NCBI GenBank assembly: GCA_002869385.1
Contig: PKTB01000005.1
Location: 62,001-126,000, forward strand
Direction of reading: 5' to 3'
Length of the DNA stretch: 64,000 nt
Source of the DNA: Marinilabiliales bacterium
Lineage (GTDB): Bacteria > Bacteroidota > Bacteroidia > Bacteroidales > ML635J-15
Position numbers and translations under genes: made by a program. Of this stretch, positions 40,328 through 54,900 are shown in pieces; the first letter of the stretch is position 1; the number at the start of each line of letters is the position of its first letter. The notes under the pieces were generated by a model. It did not search any database, was not told where the DNA came from, and saw only the letters and a program-made list of their open reading frames with translations.

Positions 40328-40645
40328 TTACGCTTGAGCCGTAGGCCCTCCAAAATTCATTGGAATAGGATTTCCAGGTTTATTAGAAGAAACCTTTATA
40401 TGTCCGTTAGCAGCCTCAAATTTCTTAACATTGTCTTGCAAAGCAGTCATTAGCCTTTTTGCATGTTCAGGTGTTAAAATAATTCTGGATTGCACCTTTG
40501 CTTTAGGCAAACCGGGCATTATACGGACAAAATCCAGTACAAATTCCGATGATGAATGAGTAATAACAGCAAGGTTTGCATAAATACCCTGACCTGTTTC
40601 TTCATTTAACTCAATGTTAATTTGATTTTGCTTTTTTTCTTCCAT
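40328..40645 (-). CDS. DUF3467 protein
   Basis: A 105-residue cytoplasmic protein of the DUF3467 family. It starts MEEKKQNQINIELNEETG, contains GIYANLAVITHSSSEFVLDFVRIMPG, and ends in a segment on helix packing (AKRLMTALQDNVKKFE). It lies directly after rpoC (1 bp gap) and ends the operon; this place after rpoC is common in Bacteroidota. Function is unknown; association with transcription is inferred only from position. Confidence 0.85.
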   Translation of the reverse strand: MEEKKQNQINIELNEETGQGIYANLAVITHSSSEFVLDFVRIMPGLPKAKVQSRIILTPEHAKRLMTALQDNVKKFEAANGHIKVSSNKPGNPIPMNFGGPTAQA

Positions 40646-40646
40646 T

Positions 40647-44930
<4,284 letters not shown>

Positions 44931-44959
44931 TTTATAAGCTGTTTAAATATTTAATACAA

Positions 44960-47900
44960 TTAATCAAGATTTACTCTCAGGCACAGTCCTCTAAGTTCGT
45001 GCAGCAGTACGTTCAGCGACTCAGGAATACCCGGTGTTGGCATTTGTTCGCCTTTAACAATACTTTCATACGTTTTAGCACGCCCCATTACGTCATCAGA
45101 TTTTACAGTAAGGATTTCCTGCAATATATTTGCTGCACCAAATGCTTCAAGAGCCCAAACCTCCATTTCACCAAATCTCTGTCCACAAAACTGAGCCTTA
45201 CCTCCAAGAGGTTGCTGAGTAATCAGAGAATAAGGACCGATACTACGAGCATGCATTTTATCTTCAACAATATGACCAAGTTTAAGCATGTAGATAATAC
45301 CTACAGTCGCCGGCTGATCAAATCTCTTACCAGTACCACCATCTGTTAGATATGTTTTACCATATCTTGGAACGTTTGCTTGTTCAGTATAGTCGTTAAT
45401 TTGCTCAATTGTAGCTCCATCAAAAATCGGAGTTGCAAATTTAACACCTAAAACTTGACCTGCCCAACCAAGCACAGTTTCATAAATCTGTCCAAGGTTC
45501 ATACGAGATGGTACACCTAATGGGTTAAGAACAATATCAACAGGTGTCCCATCATCTAGGAAAGGCATATCTTCTTGTCTTACTATACGAGCTAAAATAC
45601 CTTTATTACCGTGACGACCAGCAAGCTTATCTCCAACTTTTACTGTACGCTTACTTGCTAAGTACACTTTAGCTAACTGCATAATTCCTGCAGGTAACTC
45701 ATCACCAATAGTAATATCAAGTTTCTTGCGACGGAAATCTCCTTCGATCTTTTTAAATTCGATCATATAATTATATAGGAGTTTACCAATGGTAGCATTT
45801 CTTGTTTTATCTGTTGTCCATTTATTAGGACTTATATTAATGAAATCAACATCTGCTAATAATTTTTGTGTAAATTTAACTCCTTTTGAAATTATATCAT
45901 TACCGAAATTATCTTTAACACCTTGCGATGTTTTACCATTAACGAGTATGAAAAGTTTCTCAATAAGAAGTGATTTTAATTTAGCATAAGCTTCATGCTC
46001 CTGCTCATCAATCTTCTCAAGTAAAATCTTATCCTGATTTTTAACTTTTCTATCTTTAATTGTTTTGGCAAATAATTTTTTATCAATAACAACACCTGAT
46101 GTTGATGGAGATGCTTTTAATGATGCATCTTTTACATCACCCGCTTTTTCACCAAAAATTGCACGAAGTAGTTTCTCTTCCGGAGAAGGATCACTCTCCC
46201 CTTTAGGAGTAATCTTACCAATAAGAATATCGCCAGGTTTTACATAAGCACCTATTCTGATTATTCCATTCTCATCAAGATCTTTTGTTGCTGTTTCACT
46301 AACGTTAGGGATGTCAGAAGTAAGCTCTTCCATTCCTCTTTTAGTTTCTCTAACTTCGAGTTGATAATCTGCAATATGAATTGATGTAAACAAATCTTCG
46401 CGAACAACTCTTTCGTTAATTACAATAGCATCCTCAAAGTTATAACCTTTCCAAGGCATAAATGCAACTTTAAGGTTTCTACCTAAAGCAAGTTCCCCAC
46501 CTTCGGTTCCGTAACCTTCAGTAAGAATTGTTCCTTTTGAAACCTTTTCACCTTTAGAAACTATTGGTCGAAGATTTACACAAGTATTTTGGTTAGTTTT
46601 CTGAAATTTAGGAATTCTGTATTCAACAATATCATCAGTAAAATTAACAAACTTTTGCTCTTCGTCTCTATTATACTTGATAACGATTTTTTCTGCATCA
46701 ACATAATCGACAACACCTTCACCCTCTGCAACAAGAAGAATTCTTGAGTCTCTAGCTACCATATGTTCAATACCTGTACCAATAATTGGAGCATCAGGCC
46801 TTAATAATGGAACAGCTTGTCTCATCATATTAGACCCCATCAAAGCACGGTTAGCATCATCATGCTCAAGGAAAGGAATCAAAGACGCAGCAATTGATGC
46901 AATTTGATTATGAGCAACATCCATCAAAGTTATCTGGTCGGGTTCAACAACCAAATAATCACCCTCATTACGAGCCCTAATTTTTGTTGATTGTAATACT
47001 CCTTTCTCATCAATCGCAGCATTTGCTTGTGCAATTACTTTTTCTTCTTCTTCCTCTGCACTTAAATAAACGATGTCTTCGAAACTTGTCTTCGCATTAA
47101 CAACCTTTCGATAAGGTGTTTCAATAAATCCAAGTGTGTTAACTTTAGCATATACACAAAGTGAAGAGATCAAACCAATGTTTGGTCCTTCAGGAGTTTC
47201 GATTGGACACAATCTACCATAGTGTGTAAAGTGAACGTCACGAACCTCGAAACCGGCTCTTTCACGAGAAAGACCACCAGGTCCCAAAGCTGACATTCTT
47301 CTTTTATGTGTCATCTCGGAAAGTGGATTTATCTGATCCATAAACTGAGATAACTGGTTAGTTCCAAAGAAAGAATTAATTACTGATGATAATGTTTTAG
47401 AGTTAATAAGATCCATTGGGTGGAAAACTTCATTATCTCTAACATTCATTCTTTCTCTGATTGTTCTTGCCATACGAGCAAGACCAACGCCGAATTGATT
47501 CGCTAATTGCTCACCAACAGTACGTACGCGACGATTACTTAAGTGGTCAATATCATCAACGTCAGCTTTTGAATTGATCAATTCGATCAAATACTTTATA
47601 ATTTCAATAATATCTTCTCTAGTCAGGACTTTAGTATCACTAGGTATATCAAGACCTAACTTTATGTTAATTCTATAACGACCAACATCACCAAGATCGT
47701 AACGCTTATCAGAAAAGAATAATTTATCGATTACGTCTCTTGCTGTTGCCTCATCAGGTGGCTCAGTATTACGTAATTGACGATAAATATGTACTACAGC
47801 TTCTTTTTCTGAGTTACATGGGTCTTTCTGCAATGTGTTATAAATAATTGCATAATCAGATATTTTCTGATTTTCTTTGTGCAATAAAATTGTTTTTGCA

Positions 47901-48763
47901 CCAGATTCAACTATTTGTTCTACATGATGACTTTCTATAATTGTTTCACGATCAATGATTACCTCATTTCTTTCAATAGAAACAACCTCGGCAGTATCTT
48001 CATCAACAAAATCTTCGAACCATGTTTTAAGTACTCTGGCGGCAAGTCTTCGACCTACCATTTTCTTTACTGCAGTTTTTGAAACTTTAACCTCATCAGC
48101 AAGATTGAAAATTTCTAAGATATCTTTATCGCTTTCAAAACCAATAGCTCTAAGCAAAGTTGTTACCGGTAATTTTTTCTTTCTGTCAATATATGCATAC
48201 ATAACAGAATTGATATCGGTAGCAAACTCAATCCAAGAACCTTTAAAAGGAATTATTCTGGCTGAATACAGTTTAGTACCGTTAGCATGCAATGATTGAC
48301 TAAAGAAAACACCGGGAGATCTGTGTAATTGAGACACCACGATTCTTTCAGCACCATTGATAACGAAAGTACCACTTGGAGTCATGTAAGGAACAGTTCC
48401 TAACCAGACATCCTGTATAGAAGTTTCGAAATCCTCATGTTCAGAATCTGTACAATACAGCTTTAACTTTGCTTTTAGAGGAATACTATAAGTAAGTCCT
48501 CTTTCTATGCATTGTTCGATGCTATAACGTGGAGGGTCAAGTGAGTAATCCAGGAATTCTAACACAAAATTATTTCTTGTATCAGTAATTGGGAAATTTT
48601 CCTGAAAAACCTGATAAAGACCTTCGGATTTTCTTTGTTCTGCTGTAGAGTTTACTTGAAAAAACTCTTTAAACGATTTTACCTGAATCTCAAGGAAATC
48701 AGGGTATTCCAATTGATTCTTTGTAGTAGAGAAATTAACTCTTTGTTTTGTATTAACAGTCAT
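44960..48763 (-). CDS. rpoB: RNA polymerase beta subunit
   Basis: The 1267-residue beta subunit, uninterrupted. The rifampicin-region sequence [23 protein letters not shown] is followed by [26 protein letters not shown] and the C-terminal clamp region [16 protein letters not shown] are present. One oddity is the near-invariant [13 protein letters not shown], which reads KAQFCGQRF (codon 1193, 45185-45187 TGT; Gly to Cys, G to T). The preceding rplL-rpoB gap holds a 13-bp hairpin. rpoC follows 29 bp downstream. It is part of the rplKAJL-rpoBC operon. Confidence 0.97.
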   Translation of the reverse strand: MTVNTKQRVNFSTTKNQLEYPDFLEIQVKSFKEFFQVNSTAEQRKSEGLYQVFQENFPITDTRNNFVLEFLDYSLDPPRYSIEQCIERGLTYSIPLKAKLKLYCTDSEHEDFETSIQDVWLGTVPYMTPSGTFVINGAERIVVSQLHRSPGVFFSQSLHANGTKLYSARIIPFKGSWIEFATDINSVMYAYIDRKKKLPVTTLLRAIGFESDKDILEIFNLADEVKVSKTAVKKMVGRRLAARVLKTWFEDFVDEDTAEVVSIERNEVIIDRETIIESHHVEQIVESGAKTILLHKENQKISDYAIIYNTLQKDPCNSEKEAVVHIYRQLRNTEPPDEATARDVIDKLFFSDKRYDLGDVGRYRINIKLGLDIPSDTKVLTREDIIEIIKYLIELINSKADVDDIDHLSNRRVRTVGEQLANQFGVGLARMARTIRERMNVRDNEVFHPMDLINSKTLSSVINSFFGTNQLSQFMDQINPLSEMTHKRRMSALGPGGLSRERAGFEVRDVHFTHYGRLCPIETPEGPNIGLISSLCVYAKVNTLGFIETPYRKVVNAKTSFEDIVYLSAEEEEEKVIAQANAAIDEKGVLQSTKIRARNEGDYLVVEPDQITLMDVAHNQIASIAASLIPFLEHDDANRALMGSNMMRQAVPLLRPDAPIIGTGIEHMVARDSRILLVAEGEGVVDYVDAEKIVIKYNRDEEQKFVNFTDDIVEYRIPKFQKTNQNTCVNLRPIVSKGEKVSKGTILTEGYGTEGGELALGRNLKVAFMPWKGYNFEDAIVINERVVREDLFTSIHIADYQLEVRETKRGMEELTSDIPNVSETATKDLDENGIIRIGAYVKPGDILIGKITPKGESDPSPEEKLLRAIFGEKAGDVKDASLKASPSTSGVVIDKKLFAKTIKDRKVKNQDKILLEKIDEQEHEAYAKLKSLLIEKLFILVNGKTSQGVKDNFGNDIISKGVKFTQKLLADVDFINISPNKWTTDKTRNATIGKLLYNYMIEFKKIEGDFRRKKLDITIGDELPAGIMQLAKVYLASKRTVKVGDKLAGRHGNKGILARIVRQEDMPFLDDGTPVDIVLNPLGVPSRMNLGQIYETVLGWAGQVLGVKFATPIFDGATIEQINDYTEQANVPRYGKTYLTDGGTGKRFDQPATVGIIYMLKLGHIVEDKMHARSIGPYSLITQQPLGGKAQFCGQRFGEMEVWALEAFGAANILQEILTVKSDDVMGRAKTYESIVKGEQMPTPGIPESLNVLLHELRGLCLRVNLD

Positions 48764-48804
48764 TTACGCAATTATTAAATATGAACCTAAACATTAACAA
48801 CGAA

Positions 48805-48835
48805 AGGTTTAAAACCCAAAATGGGTTTTAAACCT
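48805..48835 (-). promoter_or_regulatory. Strong hairpin between rplL and rpoB (attenuator or processing site)
   Basis: Perfect 13-bp stem AGGTTTAAAACCC / GGGTTTTAAACCT with loop AAAAT, 24 bp after the rplL stop. On the minus strand it is followed by TTCGTTG, not a T run, so full termination is unlikely. By position it matches the E. coli rplL-rpoB attenuator/RNase III site, so partial termination or RNA processing is inferred. Confidence 0.6.
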
Positions 48836-48858
48836 AAAACTTATACAACAAAAGTTGT

Positions 48859-49236
48859 TTATTTAAGTTCGACTTCTGCACCTGCTTCCTCTAATTGAGT
48901 TTTAAGTGCATTAGCCTCATCTTTTGGTACTCCTTCTTTAATTGGAGTTGGTGCTCCGTCAACAAGAGCTTTCGCTTCTTTAAGACCAAGTCCTGTAAGT
49001 TCTTTTACTAATTTTACAATTTGTAATTTCTGAGCACCTGGTGAATTTAGGATAACATCAAAATCTGTTTTTTCAGCTTCACCAGCACCTTCTGCTGCTG
49101 CTGCTGGTCCTGCAACTGCTACTGCTGCTGCAGCTGGTTCAATACCGTATTCTTCTTTTAAGATATCCGCTAATTCGCTTACGTCTTTAACAGTAAGGTT
49201 AACCAATTCTTCTGCTAACTTCTTAAGATCTGCCAT
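48859..49236 (-). CDS. rplL: Ribosomal protein bL12 (L7/L12)
   Basis: The 125-residue stalk protein. It has an N-terminal dimerisation helix region, an Ala/Gly-rich hinge (about residues 35-52) and a C-terminal factor-binding domain with [22 protein letters not shown]. It recruits translation GTPases to the ribosome. It follows rplJ by 34 bp in the ribosomal operon. Confidence 0.97.
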   Translation of the reverse strand: MADLKKLAEELVNLTVKDVSELADILKEEYGIEPAAAAVAVAGPAAAAEGAGEAEKTDFDVILNSPGAQKLQIVKLVKELTGLGLKEAKALVDGAPTPIKEGVPKDEANALKTQLEEAGAEVELK

Positions 49237-49270
49237 TTTAATTTAATTTTAACTTGTTTTAACTTATTTT

Positions 49271-49789
49271 CTATTCTCTTTCTGACAAGGTTTTCACTAC
49301 TCCTGCCAATGTTCTATTACCTGATTCAAGCTGTCCAAGAACAGTCTTCATTGGAGATTGTAACAACATAATAATGTCGCCAATAAGCTCCTCTTTAGAT
49401 TTAAGACTAGCTAATGCATCTAATTTATCTACACCAATATAAATTGATTCTTCAGCAAATGCTGCTTTAAATAAGGGCTTATCATTTTTCTTATTTAATT
49501 CTTTAATCAATTTAGCTGGTACATTTGCAACATTACAGAACATAATAGTTGTGTTTTCTTTTAACACTTCATATAGTTCCTCATAATTGCCTTCAGATGC
49601 CTCTAAAGCTCTCTTGAAGAATGTATTCTTAACAACAGTCAGTTTTATGTCTTTCTCGAAACATTTTTTTCTAAGCTCATGTGTTTGTTGAGCATCCAAA
49701 CCTGAGATATCAGCCAAGTAAAAATGACTATAGTTATCTACAGATTCTTTAATGTTTTCAATAAGAACATGTTTGTCTTCTCGTTTCAT
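49271..49789 (-). CDS. rplJ: Ribosomal protein uL10
   Basis: The 172-residue stalk-base protein that anchors bL12 dimers to 23S rRNA. The N-terminal globular part has LADISGLDAQQTHELRKKC and LTVVKNTFFKRAL; a C-terminal helix binds bL12. It sits 21 bp after rplA. In many bacteria uL10-bL12 represses its own mRNA leader, but the short gap here leaves little room for a dedicated leader. Confidence 0.95.
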   Translation of the reverse strand: MKREDKHVLIENIKESVDNYSHFYLADISGLDAQQTHELRKKCFEKDIKLTVVKNTFFKRALEASEGNYEELYEVLKENTTIMFCNVANVPAKLIKELNKKNDKPLFKAAFAEESIYIGVDKLDALASLKSKEELIGDIIMLLQSPMKTVLGQLESGNRTLAGVVKTLSERE

Positions 49790-49810
49790 ATAACCGACAA
49801 TTTCAAATTA

Positions 49811-50503
49811 CTAATTAACTGATTTAGGATCGATTTCGATACCCGGACTCATGGTACTTGAAAGATAAATGCTTCTTACATATGTACCTTTAGCAGCAAC
49901 AGGTTTTAGTTTGATAATAGTCTGAATAAGTTCAGCAGCATTATCAACTATTTTTTCAACTTCGAAAGAAACTTTTCCTATTCCTGCATGAATAATACCA
50001 TATTTGTCCACTTTAAAGTCTATTTTACCCTTCTTCACATCTTCAACAGCTTTTCCGATATCCATTGTAACTGTACCGGTTTTTGGGTTTGGCATTAAAC
50101 CTCTAGGACCTAATATTCTACCCAATTTACCAATTTTAGCCATTACCTGAGGCATTGTAATGATAATATCAACATCAGTCCATCCCTGAGCTATTTTGTC
50201 AACATAATCATCAAGTCCTACGTAATCAGCACCTGCATCTTTTGCTTCTTGTTCTTTTTCAGGTGTACATATAACCAATACGCGAACTTCTTTACCAGTT
50301 CCGTGTGGCAATGTTGTGATACCTCTAACCATTTGATTGGCTTTTCGAGGGTCAACACCTAATCTAATATCAAGATCAACAGATGCATCAAATTTAGTAT
50401 AGGTAATTTCCTTTACTAATTTTGCAGCTTCCTGGAGATCGTACTTCTTGCCTTTCTCAACTTTAGCTAAAGCGTCTTTTCTTTTTTTGCTAATTTTTGT
50501 CAT
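49811..50503 (-). CDS. rplA: Ribosomal protein uL1
   Basis: The 230-residue L1-stalk protein. Typical segments are [34 protein letters not shown], and the signature [21 protein letters not shown], split here by a variable N-terminal base. It follows rplK by 17 bp. In other bacteria L1 represses the L11-L1 transcript by binding its leader. No interruption. Confidence 0.97.
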   Translation of the reverse strand: MTKISKKRKDALAKVEKGKKYDLQEAAKLVKEITYTKFDASVDLDIRLGVDPRKANQMVRGITTLPHGTGKEVRVLVICTPEKEQEAKDAGADYVGLDDYVDKIAQGWTDVDIIITMPQVMAKIGKLGRILGPRGLMPNPKTGTVTMDIGKAVEDVKKGKIDFKVDKYGIIHAGIGKVSFEVEKIVDNAAELIQTIIKLKPVAAKGTYVRSIYLSSTMSPGIEIDPKSVN

Positions 50504-50520
50504 TTCAAAAAGTACTTTAA

Positions 50521-50964
50521 TTAATTTTTAATCGGAGATTCGCCCTTAATAGTGATCCCCATACTTCTAGCTGTGCCTGCAACCATACTCATAGCTGATT
50601 CGATTGTAAATGCATTAAGGTCAACCATTTTGCCCTCGGCAATAGTTTTAACCTGTTCCCAGGTAATTGAACCAACTTTCAATCTATTTGGTTCCGCTGA
50701 TCCTTTTTTCAGTTTTGCAATTTCCAATATTTGTACAGCTACCGGTGGAGTTTTTACTATAAAATCAAAAGATTTATCACTATAAACAGTTATAACTACA
50801 GGTAATATTTTACCAGCTAACTCTTGGGTTCTACCATTAAATTGTTTGCAGAACTCCATGATATTTAGACCTTTTGAACCTAATGCCGGCCCTACCGGTG
50901 GAGACGGATTTGCGGCACCTCCTTTAATTTGCAGTTTAATAAAACCACTAATTTGTTTTGCCAT
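50521..50964 (-). CDS. rplK: Ribosomal protein uL11
   Basis: The 147-residue protein of the GTPase-associated centre. It has [20 protein letters not shown] in the N-terminal domain (binding region of thiopeptides), the conserved [12 protein letters not shown], and the C-terminal RNA-binding GTARSMGI. It follows nusG by 27 bp. Confidence 0.97.
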   Translation of the reverse strand: MAKQISGFIKLQIKGGAANPSPPVGPALGSKGLNIMEFCKQFNGRTQELAGKILPVVITVYSDKSFDFIVKTPPVAVQILEIAKLKKGSAEPNRLKVGSITWEQVKTIAEGKMVDLNAFTIESAMSMVAGTARSMGITIKGESPIKN

Positions 50965-50991
50965 AAAATTTGTTTCTTAAAAAAATTAAGA

Positions 50992-51537
50992 TTACTCTTT
51001 TTCTACATGTATGAATCTAAGTTCTAGAGGTGTTCTACGGCCAAATATTTTAACCATAACCTTTAACTTTTTCTTTTCATCATACACTTCTTCGATAACA
51101 CCACTGAAACCGTTAAACGGGCCATCTATAACCTTTACAGGCTCTCCCACATAGTAAGGAACATTAATTTCCTCACTGCTTTCTGCAAGCTAGTCAACTT
51201 TACCAAGTATACGCGATACTTCGTCACTTCTCAATGGTATTGCTTTACCGTCCTTAGTACCAAGAAAACCAATAACACCTGTAATACCACGAACTATGTG
51301 CTCTACTTCACCGTCTAGAGCAGCATGTATTAAAATGTATCCAGGAAAGAAGTTTCTTTCTTTGTGAACCGGTTTACCATTACGTACCTGATAGACTTTT
51401 TCAGTTGGAATAAGCACCTGTGCTATCTGGTCAGAAAGATTTAATCTTGAAATCTCAGATTCAAGATACTCTTTAACTTTCTTTTCCTTACCACTAAGGG
51501 CACGGACAACATACCATTTTTTTGCAATTTCTGCCAT
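50992..51537 (-). CDS. nusG: Transcription termination/antitermination factor NusG, interrupted by in-frame TAG
   Basis: Links RNA polymerase to ribosomes or Rho. 181 codons from ATG at 51535-51537 ([18 protein letters not shown]). The NGN domain (about 1-110) is followed by the KOW domain ([18 protein letters not shown]). Codon 116 (51190-51192) is TAG between RILGKVD and [15 protein letters not shown], exactly at the linker between domains. Relatives have KVDELAE, so GAG to TAG (G to T) is well supported. The C-terminal domain continues in frame to TAA at 50992. Encoded between secE and rplK as in most bacteria. Confidence 0.93.
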
Positions 51538-51556
51538 ATCCAACTATCAATTTGGT

Positions 51557-51751
51557 TTAATAAAACATGCCGTATACAATTTCGAGAACCTCTTTGAAAG
51601 TAAAGTCCATCAAAAAGACAACTACGGCAAATATTAAGGAAGCAACCATTACTACTACAGCACTATTTTGAAGTTCAGACCATTTTGGCCATGTTACTTT
51701 GTGCACTAACTCATTGTAAGTGTCTAAAAAATATGCTTTAATTTTACTCAT
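51557..51751 (-). CDS. secE: Preprotein translocase subunit SecE
   Basis: A 64-residue single-helix SecE of the short Bacteroidota type. It has an N-terminal amphipathic helix YFLDTYNELVHKVTWPKW, with the conserved KVTWP turn, and one transmembrane segment (about 31-52). It clamps SecY in the membrane. It lies between tRNA-Trp and nusG. Confidence 0.95.
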   Translation of the reverse strand: MSKIKAYFLDTYNELVHKVTWPKWSELQNSAVVVMVASLIFAVVVFLMDFTFKEVLEIVYGMFY

Positions 51752-51769
51752 CTCTTATTTTGTCTTGAG

Positions 51770-51842
51770 CACGGGAGGAGCGACTCGAACGCCCGACACC
51801 TAGTTTTGGAGACTAGTGCTCTACCAACTGAGCTACACCCGT
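51770..51842 (-). tRNA. tRNA-Trp (anticodon CCA)
   Basis: A 73-nt tRNA: acceptor ACGGGTG/CTCCCGT, D-arm TAGCTCAGTTGGTAGAGCA, anticodon stem CTAGT/ACTAG with loop containing CCA, and T-loop GTTCGAGT. The sixth acceptor pair is T-T; a G at that 5' position would pair as G-T, so this may be another G-to-T change. It lies between tuf and secE. Confidence 0.93.
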
Positions 51843-51844
51843 AA

Positions 51845-51885
51845 AAAAGTAAGTAAGAGCCTTAATGGCATCTCACTTACTTATA
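51845..51885 (-). terminator. Partial terminator-like hairpin after tuf
   Basis: On the minus strand AAGTAAGTGAGATGCC pairs imperfectly with GGCTCTTACTTACTT, followed by TTTTTT. It lies 12 bp after the tuf stop and just before tRNA-Trp, so it may set the tuf/secE expression ratio. Confidence 0.55.
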
Positions 51886-51897
51886 TTTTAATTATAA

Positions 51898-53085
51898 TTA
51901 CTCAACGATTTCAATAATCTGTCCAGCACCTACAGTTCTACCACCTTCACGGATAGCAAAACGTAAACCAACGTTACAAGCAACAGGATAGATTAACTCA
52001 ACTGAAATAGTTACATTATCACCAGGCATTACCATTTGAACTCCGTCAGGAAGTTGGATTTCACCAGTAATATCTAAAGTTCTTAAGAAGAACTGAGGGC
52101 GATAATTGTTATGGAATGGAGTGTGACGTCCACCTTCTTCTTTCTTCAATACATAGATCTCAGCTTTGAATTTAGTATGAGGATTGATTGTGCCAGGAGC
52201 AGCAATTACTTGTCCTCTCTTAATTTCGTGCTTGTCTACACCGCGAAGCAATAAACCAACGTTATCACCAGCTTCACCTGTATCAAGAATTTTACGGAAC
52301 ATCTCAACACCAGTACAAACAGTTTTACGTGCTTCAGCACCTAAACCAATAATATGTACTTCGTCACCAGTATGAACTACACCAGTTTCTACTCTACCAG
52401 TAGCAACTGTTCCACGTCCTGTAATTGAGAATACGTCCTCAACAGGCATAAGGAATGGTTTTTCGTTATCACGTGGAGGAATTGGAATCCACTCATCAAC
52501 AGCGTTCATAAGATCCATTACTTTTTCTTCCCATTGTGGCTCACCGTTAAGTGCACCTAGTGCAGAACCTTGAATAACTGGTCCGTCATCACCTTCAAAT
52601 TCGTAGAAGCTAAGTAATTCACGTACTTCCATTTCAACTAACTCAAGTAATTCCTCGTCATCAACAAGGTCAACTTTGTTAAGGAAAACTACAATTTTAG
52701 GTACGTTTACCTGACGTGCTAAAAGGATGTGCTCGCGAGTCTGTGGCATAGGACCATCAGTAGCAGCAACAACAAGTATAGCACCGTCCATTTGAGCAGC
52801 ACCAGTTACCATATTCTTAACGTAGTCAGCGTGACCAGGACAGTCAACGTGAGCATAGTGACGTGTTGCAGTCTGATACTCAACGTGAGCAGTGTTAATT
52901 GTAATACCTCTTTCTTTTTCTTCAGGAGCATTGTCAATAGAATCGAAATCCATCACAGCAGACAAACCAGCTTTTGCTAATACCATTGTAATAGCAGAAG
53001 TTAAAGTAGTCTTACCATGGTCAACGTGTCCAATTGTACCAATATTTACGTGCGGTTTCGACCTTTCAAATTTTTCTTTAGCCAT
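51898..53085 (-). CDS. tuf: Elongation factor Tu
   Basis: Delivers aminoacyl-tRNA to the ribosome. 395 residues with the G1 motif GHVDHGKTT, switch-I RGITI, G3 DCPGHADY, and G4 NKVD. Domain 2 and 3 follow, ending [21 protein letters not shown]. It is encoded between tRNA-Thr(GGU) and tRNA-Trp, the arrangement also seen for tufB in E. coli. No interruption. Codon use is of the highly expressed type. Confidence 0.98.
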   Translation of the reverse strand: MAKEKFERSKPHVNIGTIGHVDHGKTTLTSAITMVLAKAGLSAVMDFDSIDNAPEEKERGITINTAHVEYQTATRHYAHVDCPGHADYVKNMVTGAAQMDGAILVVAATDGPMPQTREHILLARQVNVPKIVVFLNKVDLVDDEELLELVEMEVRELLSFYEFEGDDGPVIQGSALGALNGEPQWEEKVMDLMNAVDEWIPIPPRDNEKPFLMPVEDVFSITGRGTVATGRVETGVVHTGDEVHIIGLGAEARKTVCTGVEMFRKILDTGEAGDNVGLLLRGVDKHEIKRGQVIAAPGTINPHTKFKAEIYVLKKEEGGRHTPFHNNYRPQFFLRTLDITGEIQLPDGVQMVMPGDNVTISVELIYPVACNVGLRFAIREGGRTVGAGQIIEIVE

Positions 53086-53144
53086 GGCTTAAAATATTTA
53101 CTATATTAATAATTAAAACTTAAATTTATTTCACAAAAAAATTG

Positions 53145-53216
<72 letters not shown>

Positions 53217-53223
53217 ACCTATT

Positions 53224-53297
<74 letters not shown>

Positions 53298-53308
53298 GTC
53301 CTTAGCAG

Positions 53309-53391
53309 TGGGGAGAGAAGGATTCGAACCTCCGAAGTCGAAAGACAACAGATTTACAGTCTGCTCCAGTTGGCCACTTTGGTATCTCCCC
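53309..53391 (-). tRNA. tRNA-Tyr (anticodon GUA)
   Basis: An 83-nt class II tRNA with acceptor GGGGAGA/TCTCCCC, anticodon stem CAGAC/GTCTG-type flanking TGTAAAT giving GTA, and a long variable arm (TCTTTCGACTTCGGA region). The T-loop is GTTCGAATC. Confidence 0.94.
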
Positions 53392-53410
53392 AACCTTTAT
53401 TCTTTTTTAG

Positions 53411-53483
53411 AGCCGATGAACGGACTCGAACCGCCGACCGGCTGATTACAAATCAGCTGCTCTACCAACTGAGCTACATCGGC
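53411..53483 (-). tRNA. tRNA-Thr (anticodon UGU)
   Basis: A 73-nt tRNA with acceptor GCCGATG/CATCGGC, D-arm TAGCTCAGTTGGTAGAGCA, anticodon stem GCTGA/TCAGC with loop TTTGTAA giving TGT, and T-loop GTTCGAGTC. First tRNA of the cluster, right after the promoter element. Confidence 0.94.
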
Positions 53484-53488
53484 AAAAT

Positions 53489-53558
53489 AATAATTCATAC
53501 ACTCTTTAAAAGAACCTTAAATCCCTTTCGGAAAAGTTCTGCAAATGTATGAATTATT
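53489..53558 (-). promoter_or_regulatory. 70-bp interrupted inverted repeat around the tRNA-tuf promoter
   Basis: AATAATTCATACA (53489-53501) pairs perfectly with TGTATGAATTATT (53546-53558). Inside are AGAAC/GTTCT (53511-53515, 53536-53540) and a GAAA-loop mini-hairpin. The distal arm covers the -7 element, so most of it is upstream of the expected transcript start. An operator or cruciform is as plausible as an RNA structure. Confidence 0.5.
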
Positions 53559-53572
53559 TATTTATCTCCAAA
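53542..53572 (-). promoter_or_regulatory. Promoter of the tRNA-Thr-Tyr-Gly-Thr-tuf operon
   Basis: Minus strand: TTTG (53572-53569), a 19-bp spacer, then TACATTTG (53549-53542). This is an exact match to the Bacteroidota -33/-7 consensus and spacing. It lies about 60 bp upstream of the first tRNA. Confidence 0.8.
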
Positions 53573-53600
53573 GAAATAGCTAAATTTTTTTATTTTTTTT

Positions 53601-53900
53601 TTAGCCTCTTTGTTTTTCTTTAAATTTTTTCAATTGTCGTCTAAGCGCAACCGCCACATTATCAACGGATTCCTCGAATGATTTGCTTTGTTTCTTTGCA
53701 AAAATATCTGTACCGTGTGGAATATCAATTCTAATTTCTGCAATCTTATTATCATTAGAATTTGATTTGTCAAGTTTCAATATCACCTCTGCTCCGAGAA
53801 TATCATCAGCAACTTGACTTAATTTCCCAACTTTTGCCTCAATGTAGTCAATTAATTTTTTGTCTGCATCGAACTTTACGGATTGAATCTTAATATTCAT
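53601..53900 (-). CDS. hpf: Short ribosome hibernation-promoting factor (HPF/RaiA family)
   Basis: A 99-residue single-domain protein that binds the 30S decoding region and stabilises idle ribosomes. It has MNIKIQSVKFDADKKLIDYIEAK in split form (beta strand then helix), EVILKLD, and the conserved C-terminal ALRRQLKKFKEKQRG. No long-HPF dimerisation domain. It is encoded 15 bp after xerC in the Bacteroidota rpsU-xerC-hpf cluster. Confidence 0.9.
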   Translation of the reverse strand: MNIKIQSVKFDADKKLIDYIEAKVGKLSQVADDILGAEVILKLDKSNSNDNKIAEIRIDIPHGTDIFAKKQSKSFEESVDNVAVALRRQLKKFKEKQRG

Positions 53901-53914
53901 ATTTTCTCCTTTCT

Positions 53915-54808
53915 TTATGCTCGTGGATGAGCTTGTTTATAAACATCTTTTATTTTCTCGAAAGTATTATGTGTGTATACTTGTGTAGCTGCTAAATTTG
54001 CATGACCCAACAGTTCTTTTATCGCATTTAGGTCTGCACCATTATTCAACATATGTGTAGCAAATGTATGTCTTAATACATGAGGGCTCTTTTTATCAAT
54101 TCCTGTTACCATACTTAAATATTTAACTACTCTATTATAAACAAACTTTGGATAGAGTTTGTTTCCTTTATCCGTAACAAATAAGTATGAGCTAAATTCA
54201 ACCGAAAAACCCATTTCCTTTTTCTTTTTGATATAATCCTTATATATATTAATAGTATATTGATTTATTGGAGAGATACGCTCTTTGTTCCTTTTCCCTA
54301 AAATTTTTACTTTCATTTCAGATTCACTCAAATCAATATGCTTCAAATTAATTATCTCTGAAAGTCTCATTCCAGTGTTATAAAGTAACTCAATAAGAAA
54401 CTTATCTCGACAACCTGAGAAGTCATCCTTAAATATATCTTCAGAATCTAATTTGTCCATCTGGCCTTCTTGTACAAATTCCGGTAACCGTTTATTATTT
54501 TTAGGGCTGATGATTTTCACCATCGGGTTATCATTAATAACTCCATTCTTTTGTAAATATTTTACAAATGTTTTTAAACATGACAATTTTCTATTTACAG
54601 TTCTGGCTGATAAATTCTCTTGACTAAGGAATATAATCCATTGCCTGATATTCTGATATGTTAGGTAATCAGAAATATTATCAGACATTAATCCATGATC
54701 ATTAATAAAATTACGAAACTGTATAAGATCAGTTTCGTATGATTTTACTGTATGTAAGGAATATCTCTTTTCGTATTTTAGGTATTTAACAAAAAGTTCA
54801 ATGTTCAT
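53915..54808 (-). CDS. xerC: Tyrosine recombinase XerC/XerD family
   Basis: A 297-residue site-specific recombinase for chromosome dimer resolution. The N-terminal core-binding (SAM-like) domain covers about 1-90. The catalytic domain has Arg in TGMRLSEIINLK, HVLRHTFATHMLN (HxxR), GHANLAATQ, and the nucleophile Tyr in QVYTHNTFEKI. Its place between rpsU and hpf marks it as the housekeeping chromosomal enzyme rather than a phage or island integrase. Confidence 0.9.
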   Translation of the reverse strand: MNIELFVKYLKYEKRYSLHTVKSYETDLIQFRNFINDHGLMSDNISDYLTYQNIRQWIIFLSQENLSARTVNRKLSCLKTFVKYLQKNGVINDNPMVKIISPKNNKRLPEFVQEGQMDKLDSEDIFKDDFSGCRDKFLIELLYNTGMRLSEIINLKHIDLSESEMKVKILGKRNKERISPINQYTINIYKDYIKKKKEMGFSVEFSSYLFVTDKGNKLYPKFVYNRVVKYLSMVTGIDKKSPHVLRHTFATHMLNNGADLNAIKELLGHANLAATQVYTHNTFEKIKDVYKQAHPRA

Positions 54809-54868
54809 ATTATTTACGCAATCCCAGTGTTTTATATATTACGTAAATTGAACTTTTTAGTTACGAGG

Positions 54869-54900
54869 AACAAGAAAAAATTTTTAAATATTTTCTTGTT
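54869..54900 (-). terminator. Hairpin overlapping the rpsU stop
   Basis: AACAAGAAAA (54869-54878) pairs with TTTTCTTGTT (54891-54900); a T run lies within the distal arm on the minus strand. The stem covers the rpsU stop codon. It could end part of the transcription or slow decay of the short rpsU mRNA. Confidence 0.4.

Noticed and set aside
44995..48300. Long plus-strand open frames inside rpoB/rpoC
   Set aside because: They are antisense shadows of the highly conserved genes on the minus strand.
50992..51537. NusG N-terminal-only variant by design
   Set aside because: The stop lies at the NGN-KOW linker, but the KOW domain follows in frame without its own start, and the change equals GAG to TAG.
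53915..54808. Integrase of a mobile island next to tRNA genes
   Set aside because: It is XerC/D-like, in the conserved rpsU-xerC-hpf position; no att duplications or cargo genes are visible.
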